This document shows, one piece after another, positions 8,366-16,745 of a stretch of DNA of 36,432 bases. The stretch spans positions 1-36,432 of the forward strand of contig JAKPTZ010000058.1 in assembly GCA_029555025.1 (NCBI GenBank), in the 5' to 3' direction. Origin of the DNA: Deltaproteobacteria bacterium. Its GTDB lineage: Bacteria; Myxococcota_A; UBA9042; DTJE01. Under the pieces are notes generated by a model, which was not told where the DNA came from, ran no database searches, and saw only the letters and a list, made by a program, of their open reading frames with translations. Every line of letters begins with the position of its first letter. Position 1 is the stretch's first letter. The translations under genes and the position numbers were made by a program.

Positions 8366-8674
8366 CTAGGCGGCGGCGCGGGCGGAGATAAGGCCGGAAA
8401 GGATCTGGCGATCGTTCGGGAAAAGATGCTTGAAGCGCACGGTTATGCTGTCGATGGTTCCATCGCGGCGGATTCCCATGATTTCGCCAAGAACCTTCAC
8501 CGTCCTGCCGGTATCCGGAAGCGTGAAGCCGATCCAGGCGAACCTGCCGGGCGGAACGTCCTTTGACTGGAGTTCCATCCCATCGAGTCCCAGCCGTGTG
8601 GCGATTCCCGAGCCAGACGCCTTTTCACCCCTGATTTCGGTAACCGGGAAACTGATGTTAACCATGTTTTCCAT
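8366..8674 (-). CDS. PilZ-like domain protein, divergent
   Basis: About 102 residues, starting at ATG 8674 (MENMVNISFPV) with GGGAG about 10 bases upstream; longer starts at 8707 and 8821 are open but lack support. The layout fits a single PilZ beta-barrel: GSGIATRLGLDGMEL (about 21-35), in place of the (D/N)xSxxG motif, a central strand FAWIGFTLPDTGRTVKVLGE (split: FAWIGFTLPD, TGRTVKVLGE), and the typical ending VRFKHLFPNDRQILSGLI. PilZ domains usually bind cyclic di-GMP, but the RxxxR arginines and the Ser of the second motif are not evident, so ligand binding is doubtful. Could instead be a PilZ-fold adaptor. It converges with the aminotransferase. Confidence 0.62.
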   Translation of the reverse strand: MENMVNISFPVTEIRGEKASGSGIATRLGLDGMELQSKDVPPGRFAWIGFTLPDTGRTVKVLGEIMGIRRDGTIDSITVRFKHLFPNDRQILSGLISARAAA

Positions 8675-8930
8675 AACCTTGTCGCTCCCGTGAATCGCCA
8701 AAAGCATCGACGCCTTCCGATTCCGACGTCGATCCCGAACACACCGTAAATCAGGTTTGCGATCAATGCCAAAAAGACGACAGGATTTTTTTGAAGGTCG
8801 TGCCGATCCTGCCGAAAACACCGCGAATCGGCGAATCCGACAACTGGCGATTTACGGATTGACCGGAAAGCATTAAGATCCGCCGTCACCCGGGAATGGC
8901 CCGTGGTTGCGACTGTGAAGGAATCGCCCG

Positions 8931-9302
8931 ATGGAAGCCAGCGAACCAATCTTCAAGTGTTACAACTGCGGCGAAGAACTTGTCTTCGACGTAAAGATCG
9001 GTCGGCGCGACATGTGCCCGAACTGTTACGCGTACCTGCACTGCTGCTACAACTGCAAGTTCTGGGACAAGAACGTCCACAACCAGTGCACCGAGAACCA
9101 GGGCGAGTTCATCCGCGACCGCGCCGAAGGCAACTTCTGCCTTTACTTCACTTTCAAGCCGGTTCCCGGAACCGAAGGCATCACCGAGGAACAGAAGGCA
9201 AAGGCAAAGATCGAGTCGTTGTTCGGGGGACCAAAGGTTGAAACCAGCCCGCGCACCGCTGACGACGCAAAGGCCCGCCTGGAAAAGCTGTTCAGCAAGT
9301 AA
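8931..9302 (+). CDS. Cys-rich zinc-ribbon-like cytoplasmic protein
   Basis: A 123-residue protein with no signal peptide. The first half is packed with metal-ligand pairs: CYNC (10-13), CPNC (29-32), HCCYNC (37-42), HNQC (50-53) and NFC near residue 69, suggesting one or two structural zinc sites. The second half is charged and helical, with two similar segments, KAKIESLFG and KARLEKLFS, that look like a short duplicated amphipathic helix. ATG 8931 follows GAAGGAATC. Similar small proteins are annotated only as cytoplasmic or hypothetical. It heads the plus-strand cluster and is 21 bp upstream of the pdxB-like gene, so cotranscription is likely. Function unknown. Confidence 0.8.
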   Translation: MEASEPIFKCYNCGEELVFDVKIGRRDMCPNCYAYLHCCYNCKFWDKNVHNQCTENQGEFIRDRAEGNFCLYFTFKPVPGTEGITEEQKAKAKIESLFGGPKVETSPRTADDAKARLEKLFSK

Positions 9303-9323
9303 TTCCGGGGCGACAATGTCCGC

Positions 9324-10445
9324 ATGAAAGTCGAACCCATCTTCCTTGTCGATCAGGACAGCCCCTTCGCGGAGCTTCTTTTTTCGGGACTCGGCCGCGT
9401 CGAGTATTTCGGGGACTCGGATCCGACATCCCGCCCGGATCTGCTTGAGTCCGCCGATGTGCTGTCAGTAAGGTCTTCAACCAGGGTCGATTCGGGATTG
9501 CTTTCCCGCTGTAACAACCTGAAGGTTATCGTGACCCCCGTCGTCGGCACCGACCATATCGACACGAACGCGGTTGCCGAACTGTCGGCGCGCCTGGGGC
9601 GAGTGATCCCGGTCTTCAACGCGGCCGGTTCAACCGCCGAGGCCGTGGCGGACTGGACCATCGGTGCAATCTTCAAGTCGCTTGAAGGCGCCCCGGCTTC
9701 GGTCGGGATCGTCGGCGTGGGCAACATCGGGCGCCAGGTGGCCCGCAGACTGGATTTGCTTGGAATCACTTACCTTACATGCGATCCGGGAAGGATGGAC
9801 GAACCTGAATTCCGGCACACCCCGATTGAGGAAGTGCTGGGCTGCCAGGTCGTGACGTTCCACGTTCCGATGACACGTTCCGGGCAATCACCATGGCCAA
9901 CAGCCGGAATGATTTCCGGGCAGCTTTGCGAAGATGCCAGACATTGCGGCTGCCGGCTTTTTGTCAACAGTTCACGTGGCGGAATCGTCGTCCCGGATGT
10001 GTTCCTGATGGCCGGCGACAGGCGCCCCGCCCTTGCCTGCGACGTCTTCCTTGACGAACCGGCTCCTGCCCCTGCCGCCATCGCTGCATGCACGGTTGCA
10101 ACACCGCACCTTGCGGGAAGCGGCCGATATGGACGCGCCAGGGCCGCCATGATGGTCCGCGACAAGGTTCGCGCCGCACTTGACCTGCCGTCCCAACCGC
10201 TTGATCCTGGACTTTTCGGGCTTCCCGGGCGGCCCGAAATCCGAGGGTTACCCGGCTGCATTTCAACTGAGTCCGGCATGACGCGATTCCTTGGTGAAAT
10301 CGACATTCTTTCGGGCACTTCACAGTCAGCATCATTCAGGTCGGAATACATTTCCGCGGCGGCATCCGACAGAGCCCGTGTGTTCACATCTTTCAGGATG
10401 GCCGGCACCCGGACGGAGCCACTCTGGATCGGTTCCTGCAATTGA
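9324..10445 (+). CDS. pdxB: Erythronate-4-phosphate dehydrogenase-like protein
   Basis: A 373-residue D-2-hydroxyacid dehydrogenase. PdxB oxidises 4-phosphoerythronate with a bound nicotinamide cofactor in the DXP-dependent route to pyridoxal phosphate. Points in favour of PdxB: VRSSTRVD (49-56), VGTDHIDT (74-81), NAAGSTAEAVADW (99-111) and a C-terminal extension past the catalytic core, making it longer than most family members. Rossmann motif GVGNIG (131-136); catalytic Arg 218 in NSSRGGIVV, Glu 245 in DVFLDEP, His 262 in ATPHLAGSGRYGR. The C-terminal ~75 residues do not clearly match the PdxB dimerisation domain and are Ser/Gly-rich, so assignment as another hydroxyacid dehydrogenase remains possible. 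A second family member, serA, lies at 18715. Confidence 0.68.
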   Translation: MKVEPIFLVDQDSPFAELLFSGLGRVEYFGDSDPTSRPDLLESADVLSVRSSTRVDSGLLSRCNNLKVIVTPVVGTDHIDTNAVAELSARLGRVIPVFNAAGSTAEAVADWTIGAIFKSLEGAPASVGIVGVGNIGRQVARRLDLLGITYLTCDPGRMDEPEFRHTPIEEVLGCQVVTFHVPMTRSGQSPWPTAGMISGQLCEDARHCGCRLFVNSSRGGIVVPDVFLMAGDRRPALACDVFLDEPAPAPAAIAACTVATPHLAGSGRYGRARAAMMVRDKVRAALDLPSQPLDPGLFGLPGRPEIRGLPGCISTESGMTRFLGEIDILSGTSQSASFRSEYISAAASDRARVFTSFRMAGTRTEPLWIGSCN

Positions 10446-10498
10446 CACTGCCCATGATTGCATCTATAAATTGATGGCTTCTTGAAGGGACTGAACCC

Positions 10499-11482
10499 AT
10501 GGCTTACAAAATCTGCCCGAATTGCGGAACGCAGCAGCCCGAAGATTATATGTTCTGTGCCGAGTGCGGAACCAAGCTTGGCGATGTTCCCGTGGCGGGG
10601 GCCGAGCCTGAAGCCGCCTGGGCCCAGCCACAGGAGCCGGTTCGCGTCGTGCCGCCGGCGCAGCCGGTTGCCCCTTCATGGTCGGCGCCGCGCCCCACCC
10701 CGGCACCAGTGCGGCCGGCGCGCGAACCTGCCCCTGTTCAGCAGCCCGCCGCCAGACCGGCCCCGGCACCTGTTCCCGCCGCTGCGCCACGTCCCGCGCC
10801 GGTTCCACAGACGCCCGCGGCGCCAATCGCGCGTCCCGGCAGGCGCCTGGCCTGGTCGCTGGTTCACCTTTCCAGGGCTGGCGGAACCAACGTTCCGTAC
10901 CAGGTTCCGGAAGAAGGAATGTTCGTTGGCCGCCAGGGCTGTGGCATCTGTTTCCCGGATGACAGGACGCTGTCTGAAAGGCATGCGATGGTTTCGATCG
11001 GCGACCGCGGACTTGTCGTCGAGGACGCTGGCAGCGTCAACGGCCTTTTCCAGAAGATCACGACCGACCATATTCTGACCGACGGCGATGTTTTCGTATG
11101 CGGCGACTCCGTTTTCAGGTTCAGTGCGGAAGCCGCCGGCCTTAACGCCGAAGACTATCGGCTCTATGCGTCCCCCGACGAGACATGCCCGGCCGGCACG
11201 GTGACAAAGATTCTGGCCGGCGGCGCCGATGGCCAGGTCTATCCGGTGGGACGGCGCGCGGTCGTCATCGGGCGTGAAGTCGCGGACGTCTCATGTCCGG
11301 AGGATCGCTACATGTCCCGCGTTCACGCATCGGTCGAGCCGGTTTCGTCCGGACTTGCGCTGAAGGACAAGCAAAGCCGCAACGGTACCTACATCAAGAC
11401 TTCGGGCAGCATCACCGTCCGTGACGGCGATGTAATCCTTGTCGGACGACAGCTTCTGAAGGTCGAGGCCAAACCCCAGTGA
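10499..11482 (+). CDS. Zinc-ribbon and double FHA-domain protein
   Basis: A 327-residue cytosolic protein. The N-terminus is a zinc ribbon, CPNCG (6-10) with CAECG (20-24). A Pro/Ala-rich linker (about 30-115) leads to two forkhead-associated domains, which bind phosphothreonine peptides. FHA1 (about 117-210): GMFVGRQ, LSERHA and VNGLF. FHA2 (about 235-325): VVIGRE, MSRVHA and RNGTY. Both keep the Gly-Arg, Ser-x-x-His and Asn residues that contact the phosphopeptide, so both may be active. GAAGGGA precedes ATG 10499. Its stop overlaps the start of the glycosyltransferase gene (TGATG), implying translational coupling. A natural partner would be a Ser/Thr kinase such as that at 23143-25425, but this is inference. 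Confidence 0.92.
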   Translation: MAYKICPNCGTQQPEDYMFCAECGTKLGDVPVAGAEPEAAWAQPQEPVRVVPPAQPVAPSWSAPRPTPAPVRPAREPAPVQQPAARPAPAPVPAAAPRPAPVPQTPAAPIARPGRRLAWSLVHLSRAGGTNVPYQVPEEGMFVGRQGCGICFPDDRTLSERHAMVSIGDRGLVVEDAGSVNGLFQKITTDHILTDGDVFVCGDSVFRFSAEAAGLNAEDYRLYASPDETCPAGTVTKILAGGADGQVYPVGRRAVVIGREVADVSCPEDRYMSRVHASVEPVSSGLALKDKQSRNGTYIKTSGSITVRDGDVILVGRQLLKVEAKPQ

Positions 11483-12240
11483 TGACTCAACCGGCGCCGA
11501 AAGACGGCATTTCAATCGTTATCCCCAGTTACAACGAGTCATCAAGGATCGGTGCGACCCTGTCGGCAATCCGCGCTTACGCCGAGCGAAACCTTGCGGA
11601 CTGGGAGATAATCGTCGTCGATGACGGATCTTCCGATAATACCGCCGATGTCGCCAGGTCAACCATCCCCGATTCGCAAAGACTGGTCGTCGTTTCCAAC
11701 CCCGGCAACCGCGGCAAGGGATTCTCGACGAAGAACGGATGCGCCCACGCCCGTTTTCCGTACGTTCTTATGAGCGACGCTGATCTTTCAACCCCAATCG
11801 AGGAACTTGAGAAACTGGCCGTTCACGCGGCGCCCGACACCGTCGTAATCGCCAGCCGGGGCATGGCAGGGTCGAACCTGGAAGTCAGGCAGCCGCTTTA
11901 TCGGGAACTGATGGGGCGCGTGTTCAACCTGATGGTTCGAATCTTCGTAATCGGCGGCATCAGCGACACCCAGTGCGGCTTCAAGCTCTTCGGGCCCGAA
12001 GTGGTGCGAAACCTGATGCCTTTGCTTCAGACCGACCGTTTTGCGTTTGACGTCGAGATCCTTGCCCGCGCAAGACAGATGGGATACCCGATCCACGAGG
12101 TTCCGGTTCGTTGGCGCAACGACGATCGGACAAGGGTCAGCGCCCTTTCCGATTCGGCCGGGATGTTCATGGATATGCTCGCGGTTCGACGCATGGTCAA
12201 CAGGAGTCCCGGCCCTGCGAAGCCGGGATCTGACAACTGA
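11482..12240 (+). CDS. Family 2 glycosyltransferase (polyprenyl-phosphate type)
   Basis: A 252-residue GT-A enzyme. Motifs: SIVIPSYNES (11-20), EIIVVDDGSSDNT (42-54) with the nucleotide-binding DDGS, NRGKGFSTKNG (76-86), and the metal-binding DAD at 99-101 in LMSDADLSTP. The later block DTQCGFKLF and FDVEILARARQMGY resembles dolichyl-phosphate beta-glucosyltransferase and polyprenyl-phosphate mannosyltransferase relatives. No C-terminal membrane helices are present, so it would act at the cytoplasmic face, charging a lipid-phosphate sugar carrier. The ATG at 11482 overlaps the previous stop by one base; an in-frame GTG at 11479 is an alternative start. Sugar and acceptor unknown. Confidence 0.9.
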   Translation: MTQPAPKDGISIVIPSYNESSRIGATLSAIRAYAERNLADWEIIVVDDGSSDNTADVARSTIPDSQRLVVVSNPGNRGKGFSTKNGCAHARFPYVLMSDADLSTPIEELEKLAVHAAPDTVVIASRGMAGSNLEVRQPLYRELMGRVFNLMVRIFVIGGISDTQCGFKLFGPEVVRNLMPLLQTDRFAFDVEILARARQMGYPIHEVPVRWRNDDRTRVSALSDSAGMFMDMLAVRRMVNRSPGPAKPGSDN

Positions 12241-12241
12241 T

Positions 12242-12257
12242 GTCCCGATTCCGGGAC
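12242..12257 (+). other. Short hairpin just before the rne start
   Basis: GTCCCG-ATTC-CGGGAC is a perfect 6-bp inverted repeat ending five bases before ATG 12263, inside the 22-bp gap after the glycosyltransferase stop. No better Shine-Dalgarno is visible, so the hairpin covers the ribosome landing region and could limit translation. Confidence 0.5.
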
Positions 12258-12262
12258 CTTGA

Positions 12263-14809
12263 ATGGAATTTGAATTGGCAAGAAAAATCGTTATATCGGC
12301 TGACTCGTATGAGGCCCGCGCGGCGCTGCTTGACGGCGACCTGCTTATTAACCTGGAGATCGAATCGGCCGGGTCGAACAGGAAGAAGGGAAACATCTAC
12401 CGTGGTCGCGTGACCACCATTGAGAAGGGGCTGGACGCAGCCTTCGTCGATTACGGAACGGGCAAGGAAGGCTTTCTTCCGCTGGACGAAGTCAACGAAC
12501 GGTCGCTGATTGAGTTGACCGGCAAGTCGGTCGCCGCCAACGGCCACGTCAGCCTCGGCGTCGGCGACACCGTCCTGGTTCAGGTCGCCAAGGAAGAGGT
12601 CGGCAAGAAGGGAGCCGCCCTGACGATGAACATTTCGTCGCCTGGCCGCTTTCTGGTTCTGATGCCCTTTTCAAGTCGAACCGGCGTTTCCCGACGATTG
12701 GCCGGCGACGACCGGACCCGCCTGAAGGACGCGCTCGATCGACTGTCGCTGCCGGAAGGTTTCGGCCTGATCATCAGAACCGCCAGCGATCAGTCGATGG
12801 AAAAGGAACTGCAGGCAGACCTTAACCACCTTCTTTCCCAGTGGAAGGACATCCTGTCCAGGTTCAACCAGGCAAAGAAACCGACCGAGGTTCATACGGA
12901 ATCAAGCCTGGCGCTTCGTTTCATCCGCGATTACATGGATGCCGGCGTCAGCGAGGTCATCGTCGAGGATCAGGGCACGTGGCAGGAGCTTAACGGCTAT
13001 TTCGCTTCCGTAATGCCCGGCTGGCAGTCGATCCTTTCAAGATACACGGGTGATCTGCCACTTTTCGTGAAGTTCAATGTCGATCGCCAGGTCGAGGCGC
13101 TGCTGAAGAACAAGGTTATCCTGCCTTCGGGCGGCAGCATCGTGATCGGCCAGACCGAGGCACTGACGGCGATTGACGTCAACAGCGGGCGGACGAAGAA
13201 AGGCGCCATCGAGGACACGGCTTTCAAGACAAACCTGGAAGCCGCGGTTGAAATCGCGCGCCAGGTGATTCTGCGCGACATCGGCGGGATTATCGTCGTC
13301 GATTTTATCGATATGGAGTCGGAAGCGCACCGCAAGGGTGTCGAGGACGCTCTTCGCAACGCGCTGGCCCGCGACAAGGCCCATCTGACTGTTGCCAGGA
13401 TTCGGGACTTCGGGTTGCTGGCCTTTTCACGTCAACGGCTCCGCCACACCGTCGAGGAAGGCATCATGTCGGCCTGCCCCGCGTGCGGCGGCACCGGACG
13501 CATCCGGGCACCCGGCCCGCTTGCGATGTCGATTATGCGCCGGCTGCGCGAGCGCCTTGCCAACATGACAAGCGAAGCCGAGCTGGTTGAAGTGACCGTT
13601 TCGGTTGATGTCGCCAATTTCCTGAACAACAGGAAGCGTGACGAACTGATTGCGCTTGAAAAGAAGCACGGGCTGGCCATTGAAATCCTTGGAACCACGG
13701 ACGTGGCGGCCGAGGACATGCAGATAAGGATTCACGAGGACATTCCCGACGACCGCCAGCTTGCGCGTGCAAGGATAGAGGGTCACGAGGAACCGGCGGC
13801 GGCGGCGCCGGCAGCGACAAAGGATGCCCAGCAGCCCGCCGTTGCCGCCGGGCAGCCAGCCTCACCGCCAAAACAGAAGCCGTCGCTTCTGAAGGGCCTG
13901 ATCGCGAAGCTGCTTGATCTTGACGAATTCGACGAAGTGCCGACACGCGGCAAGGGCAAGGGGGAGACCCAGCCGCCCGCGACCGCGAAGCCGACAGTTT
14001 CGACAACTTCCGGACGTGACCCGATTTCCACGGCATCGCCATCGGGATCCTCGGCCGGCGCGATCCCGTCCGCGGCGACAGAGGTTAATGCTCCAGCCAC
14101 GGGCCCGCAGGCGGGGGATCGCCGAAACCAGTCCGAGCGGCGCAAGGATGACTCCACGGCCGGGGCAGACGCGGAAGACAACCAGCAGGCCAAGCCCCGG
14201 GAGGGGCGCTCCCACCGATCAAGATCGTCAAGGGGCCGGGGACAGAAGCCGGCACAGCAGCAGGATCAGTCGGCAACGGCGCAGGATCCTTCGACCGCCC
14301 CCGCCCGCGATGGCCGAAAGGCCAGCGACGCAAAGCGACAGCCCGCCCCCGCCGCGGACGTCACCAGGGCGACATCGACAACGGCTTCAGGCAACGGCGG
14401 TCAGTCGCGACAGGGCCAGGTGACGCCCGACGGTTCAACTGCTCCGGCGGTTGAAGGTGAACAGCCTGCCAGGTCGAAGCGCTCGCGCAGCCGCAGGCGG
14501 CGATCAAGTCAGAAGAGCCCGACCGATCAGGGTACGGCGACCACCACGCTGCCGACCGGCTCGTCACAGGCTGGGGCTGCCCCGACCTCTGCCGGCTCGG
14601 TCACGGCGCCAGTCGTGAACACGGTTGCCACGGTCGGCGAGGGTTCACGTTCGCCCGCTGAACGCAGGGAATCCGACGGCGGGGACGCCCAGGGCGCCCC
14701 GGACAAGCCGAAGGCCCCAAGGAAGAGGTACCGTTCCCGCAAACCGAAAACCGGCAACGCTGAAGGTCGCGGACCGAATCCGCCGGACGGTGGGCAGGGT
14801 CAGAAGTAG
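12263..14809 (+). CDS. rne: Ribonuclease E/G family endoribonuclease
   Basis: An 848-residue endoribonuclease for mRNA decay and stable-RNA processing. The catalytic half (about 1-510) is complete: S1-like RNA-binding region with NIYRGRVTTIEKGLDAAFVDYG (split: NIYRGRVTTIEKG, LDAAFVDYG; 44-65), the 5' sensor region, the DNase I-like domain with Asp 305 in TAIDVNSG and Asp 347 in IIVVDFIDM, and the zinc-link CPACGGTG (405-412). The C-terminal ~330 residues are low-complexity, rich in Pro, Ala, Ser, Gln and Arg, with basic clusters (SKRSRSRRRRSS, RKRYRSRK) suited to RNA or partner binding, as in RNase E scaffolds, though with no recognisable degradosome motif. It is called rne for the long tail; RNase G is the alternative. 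It sits between the glycosyltransferase and serS. Confidence 0.93.
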   Translation: MEFELARKIVISADSYEARAALLDGDLLINLEIESAGSNRKKGNIYRGRVTTIEKGLDAAFVDYGTGKEGFLPLDEVNERSLIELTGKSVAANGHVSLGVGDTVLVQVAKEEVGKKGAALTMNISSPGRFLVLMPFSSRTGVSRRLAGDDRTRLKDALDRLSLPEGFGLIIRTASDQSMEKELQADLNHLLSQWKDILSRFNQAKKPTEVHTESSLALRFIRDYMDAGVSEVIVEDQGTWQELNGYFASVMPGWQSILSRYTGDLPLFVKFNVDRQVEALLKNKVILPSGGSIVIGQTEALTAIDVNSGRTKKGAIEDTAFKTNLEAAVEIARQVILRDIGGIIVVDFIDMESEAHRKGVEDALRNALARDKAHLTVARIRDFGLLAFSRQRLRHTVEEGIMSACPACGGTGRIRAPGPLAMSIMRRLRERLANMTSEAELVEVTVSVDVANFLNNRKRDELIALEKKHGLAIEILGTTDVAAEDMQIRIHEDIPDDRQLARARIEGHEEPAAAAPAATKDAQQPAVAAGQPASPPKQKPSLLKGLIAKLLDLDEFDEVPTRGKGKGETQPPATAKPTVSTTSGRDPISTASPSGSSAGAIPSAATEVNAPATGPQAGDRRNQSERRKDDSTAGADAEDNQQAKPREGRSHRSRSSRGRGQKPAQQQDQSATAQDPSTAPARDGRKASDAKRQPAPAADVTRATSTTASGNGGQSRQGQVTPDGSTAPAVEGEQPARSKRSRSRRRRSSQKSPTDQGTATTTLPTGSSQAGAAPTSAGSVTAPVVNTVATVGEGSRSPAERRESDGGDAQGAPDKPKAPRKRYRSRKPKTGNAEGRGPNPPDGGQGQK

Positions 14810-14855
14810 TAAGTATCCGCCGGAAATTCCCGACGAACGGTAAAAGGAGTCAATC

Positions 14856-16121
14856 ATGCACGATGTCAAATACCTTCTTGAAAATTACGACCTGGCCGCG
14901 GCGCGGCTGGAATCACGCGGATACACGGATCTTGGATGGCTGGCTGAACTTGCCGAAAAGCGTCGCGTGATGGTCGGCCAGCGCGACGGACTTCGCGGCG
15001 ACCAGAAGAAGGTCTCGGATTCATTCAAACTGCCCGGCACCACGCCGGAGATGCGGGAGGAACTGCGGGAAAGAAGCAAGGCCATCGGCTTGCAGATTGA
15101 CGCCATGACGGCCGAACTTGAGGCGATCGAGGCCGACCTTGAAAACCGGCTGATGTACGTTCCAAACCTGCCGGACGAGCTTACTCCCGTTGGGCCGGAC
15201 GAGTCCGGAAACGTCGTTGCCCGCGCATGGGGAACGCCGCGCCAGCTTCCATTCAAGGCGCTTGAGCACTGGGAACTGGGTGAAAAGCTGAACATCCTGG
15301 ACTTCGAGCGCGCCCGGAAGATCTCGGGTGCCAGATATGTGATTTATCGCGGCGCCGGAGCCCGCCTGGAGCGTGCCCTGGCGGCTTTCATGCTGGACAT
15401 CCACACGACGGAACACGGCTATACCGAAATTCTGCCGCCGTTCCTTGTCCTTGAACAGTGCATGCGGGGGACCGGACAGCTTCCCAAGTTCCGGGAGGAA
15501 GCGTATGTCGCCACCGACGAGATGTTCCTGATCCCGACCGCCGAGGTTCCAGTCACCAACATGCACCGCGAGGAAATCCTGGACGCAAAGGATCTTCCGC
15601 TGAAGTACGCCGCGTATTCGGCCTGCTTCCGTCGCGAGGCCGGCAGCTATGGCCGGGATGTAAAGGGAATGACCCGCGTGCATCAGTTCCAGAAGGTCGA
15701 ACTGGTCAAGTTCACCACACCGGAAACATCCGAGGAAGAGCACCAGAAGCTGACAGCGGACGCCGAACGCATCCTTCAGCGCCTGGAACTGCCCTATCGA
15801 GTGATGGAACTGTGCAGCGGCGACATCGGGTTCTCGGCCGCGCGCTGCTTCGATCTGGAAGTCTGGCTTCCCGGTCAGCAGGCGTTCCGCGAGATTTCTT
15901 CATGCAGCAACTTCAAGGACTTCCAGGCGCGAAGGGCCGGCATCCGCTATCGCCCCGCCCCCGGTGAAAAGCCGCGGTTCGTCCATACCATCAACGGCAG
16001 CGGCCTGGCCGTGGGCCGCACCGTGATCGCAATCCTTGAAAACTACCAGCAGGAAGACGGCAGCATCGTCGTTCCAACCGCCCTTCGCCCATACATGGGC
16101 GGCCTGGAAGTCATCCGCTGA
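14856..16121 (+). CDS. serS: Seryl-tRNA synthetase
   Basis: A 421-residue class II aminoacyl-tRNA synthetase that charges tRNA-Ser and the precursor of Sec-tRNA. The N-terminal antiparallel coiled coil (about 25-110) that grips the long variable arm is present. Class II motif 2 is seen at ACFRREAGSYGRDVKGMTR (about 264-282) followed by HQFQKVELVKF; TAEVPVTN (about 229-236) and SSCSNFKDFQARR (about 349-361) are standard SerS blocks; motif 3 is NGSGLAVGRTVIAILENYQ (about 380-398). AAAGGAG stands 8 bases before ATG 14856. The gene follows rne by 46 bp and ends the plus-strand cluster; an R1 hairpin lies just beyond. Confidence 0.98.
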   Translation: MHDVKYLLENYDLAAARLESRGYTDLGWLAELAEKRRVMVGQRDGLRGDQKKVSDSFKLPGTTPEMREELRERSKAIGLQIDAMTAELEAIEADLENRLMYVPNLPDELTPVGPDESGNVVARAWGTPRQLPFKALEHWELGEKLNILDFERARKISGARYVIYRGAGARLERALAAFMLDIHTTEHGYTEILPPFLVLEQCMRGTGQLPKFREEAYVATDEMFLIPTAEVPVTNMHREEILDAKDLPLKYAAYSACFRREAGSYGRDVKGMTRVHQFQKVELVKFTTPETSEEEHQKLTADAERILQRLELPYRVMELCSGDIGFSAARCFDLEVWLPGQQAFREISSCSNFKDFQARRAGIRYRPAPGEKPRFVHTINGSGLAVGRTVIAILENYQQEDGSIVVPTALRPYMGGLEVIR

Positions 16122-16149
16122 TCGCCGCCGGGCGGAATATCCTTGCAAC

Positions 16150-16173
16150 GGGCGAATTTTCATTCGCCCCTAC
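16150..16173. repeat. R1 hairpin repeat that carries a gene's stop codon
   Basis: GGGCGAAT (16150-16157), TTTC, ATTCGCCC (16162-16169), then CTAC; on the minus strand it reads GTAG followed by the hairpin with loop GAAA. It lies in the 48-bp convergent gap between serS and the AgmX/PglI-domain lipoprotein. The TAG of its GTAG foot (16172-16170) is the stop codon of that lipoprotein. Confidence 0.9.
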
Positions 16174-16613
16174 GGATTTTCTGGCTGAAAAATGAATGGA
16201 TAAGACACCCTTGCGGCAGAGCCGTGATGGGAAGGGAACCGCCAGGACTCGATACGCCCGACAATGCACTTTTCCAGATCAGTCGAGTCTGGAATCGATT
16301 TTTCGATGGTGACTGCCGCGGTTCGCCCATTCGGCATTATGGTCCATTTAACGCGCAGGACGCCGGCAAGATCCGGCCTGTTGACCAATGCCGCCTGATA
16401 GCACTCCAAGGCGTCAGGTGCCAATTTTCGAATACGGGCGCCGACAATCTCCTTTGTGAACTTCCCGGGAACCTGAACCGGCATCGACAGAATCTTCAGC
16501 TTCGGCTTCGCCGCGGCCGCCTGCTTCGTGTTTTTCGCGCACCCGGCGCCCCCGGCCAGCGCCAGCAAAAGTGCCATGAACCAAAGCACCCACAAACGTC
16601 CGCGATAGTTCAT
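16170..16613 (-). CDS. AgmX/PglI C-terminal-domain lipoprotein
   Basis: A 147-residue protein starting at ATG 16613 (MNYRGRLW); an upstream in-frame start at 16685 would put a non-signal segment ahead of the signal peptide. The hydrophobic core VLWFMALLLALAGGAGC ends in a plausible, slightly unusual lipobox GAGC (Cys 25). The rest matches the TonB-like AgmX/PglI C-terminal domain: two conserved cysteines (ECYQ Cys 71 and EKCIVGRI Cys 116), VLRVKWTIMPNGRTAAVTIE in between (split: VLRVKWTIMPNG, RTAAVTIE) and WRFP (124-127). In Myxococcus such domains occur in gliding-motility and envelope proteins. The stop codon lies within an R1 repeat. The gene diverges from the Asp-rich lipoprotein. Confidence 0.8.
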   Translation of the reverse strand: MNYRGRLWVLWFMALLLALAGGAGCAKNTKQAAAAKPKLKILSMPVQVPGKFTKEIVGARIRKLAPDALECYQAALVNRPDLAGVLRVKWTIMPNGRTAAVTIEKSIPDSTDLEKCIVGRIESWRFPSHHGSAARVSYPFIFQPENP

Positions 16614-16718
16614 AATCAGAAACCTTCGTGGCTTACCCGGCGGATTATATCGCCAATCCCCCGGCGAACAAACGCCTTCGGCCATGACACCGACGCATAG
16701 GCCGCCATCGCTTCCGAT

Positions 16719-16745
16719 TTGATTCGCATTTGCTAAAGTTATAAC
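16719..16745 (+). promoter_or_regulatory. Candidate promoter for the Asp-rich lipoprotein
   Basis: TTGATT (16719-16724) and TATAAC (16740-16745) are 15 bp apart, shorter than ideal. The -10 lies in a palindrome GTTATAAC (16738-16745) that recurs at 16772-16779. GTTATAAC may be an operator or two alternative -10 elements. Confidence 0.3.

Noticed and set aside
9770-10441. 223-codon minus-strand frame opposite the pdxB-like gene
   Set aside because: Shadow frame; the plus strand holds all catalytic residues of a 2-hydroxyacid dehydrogenase.
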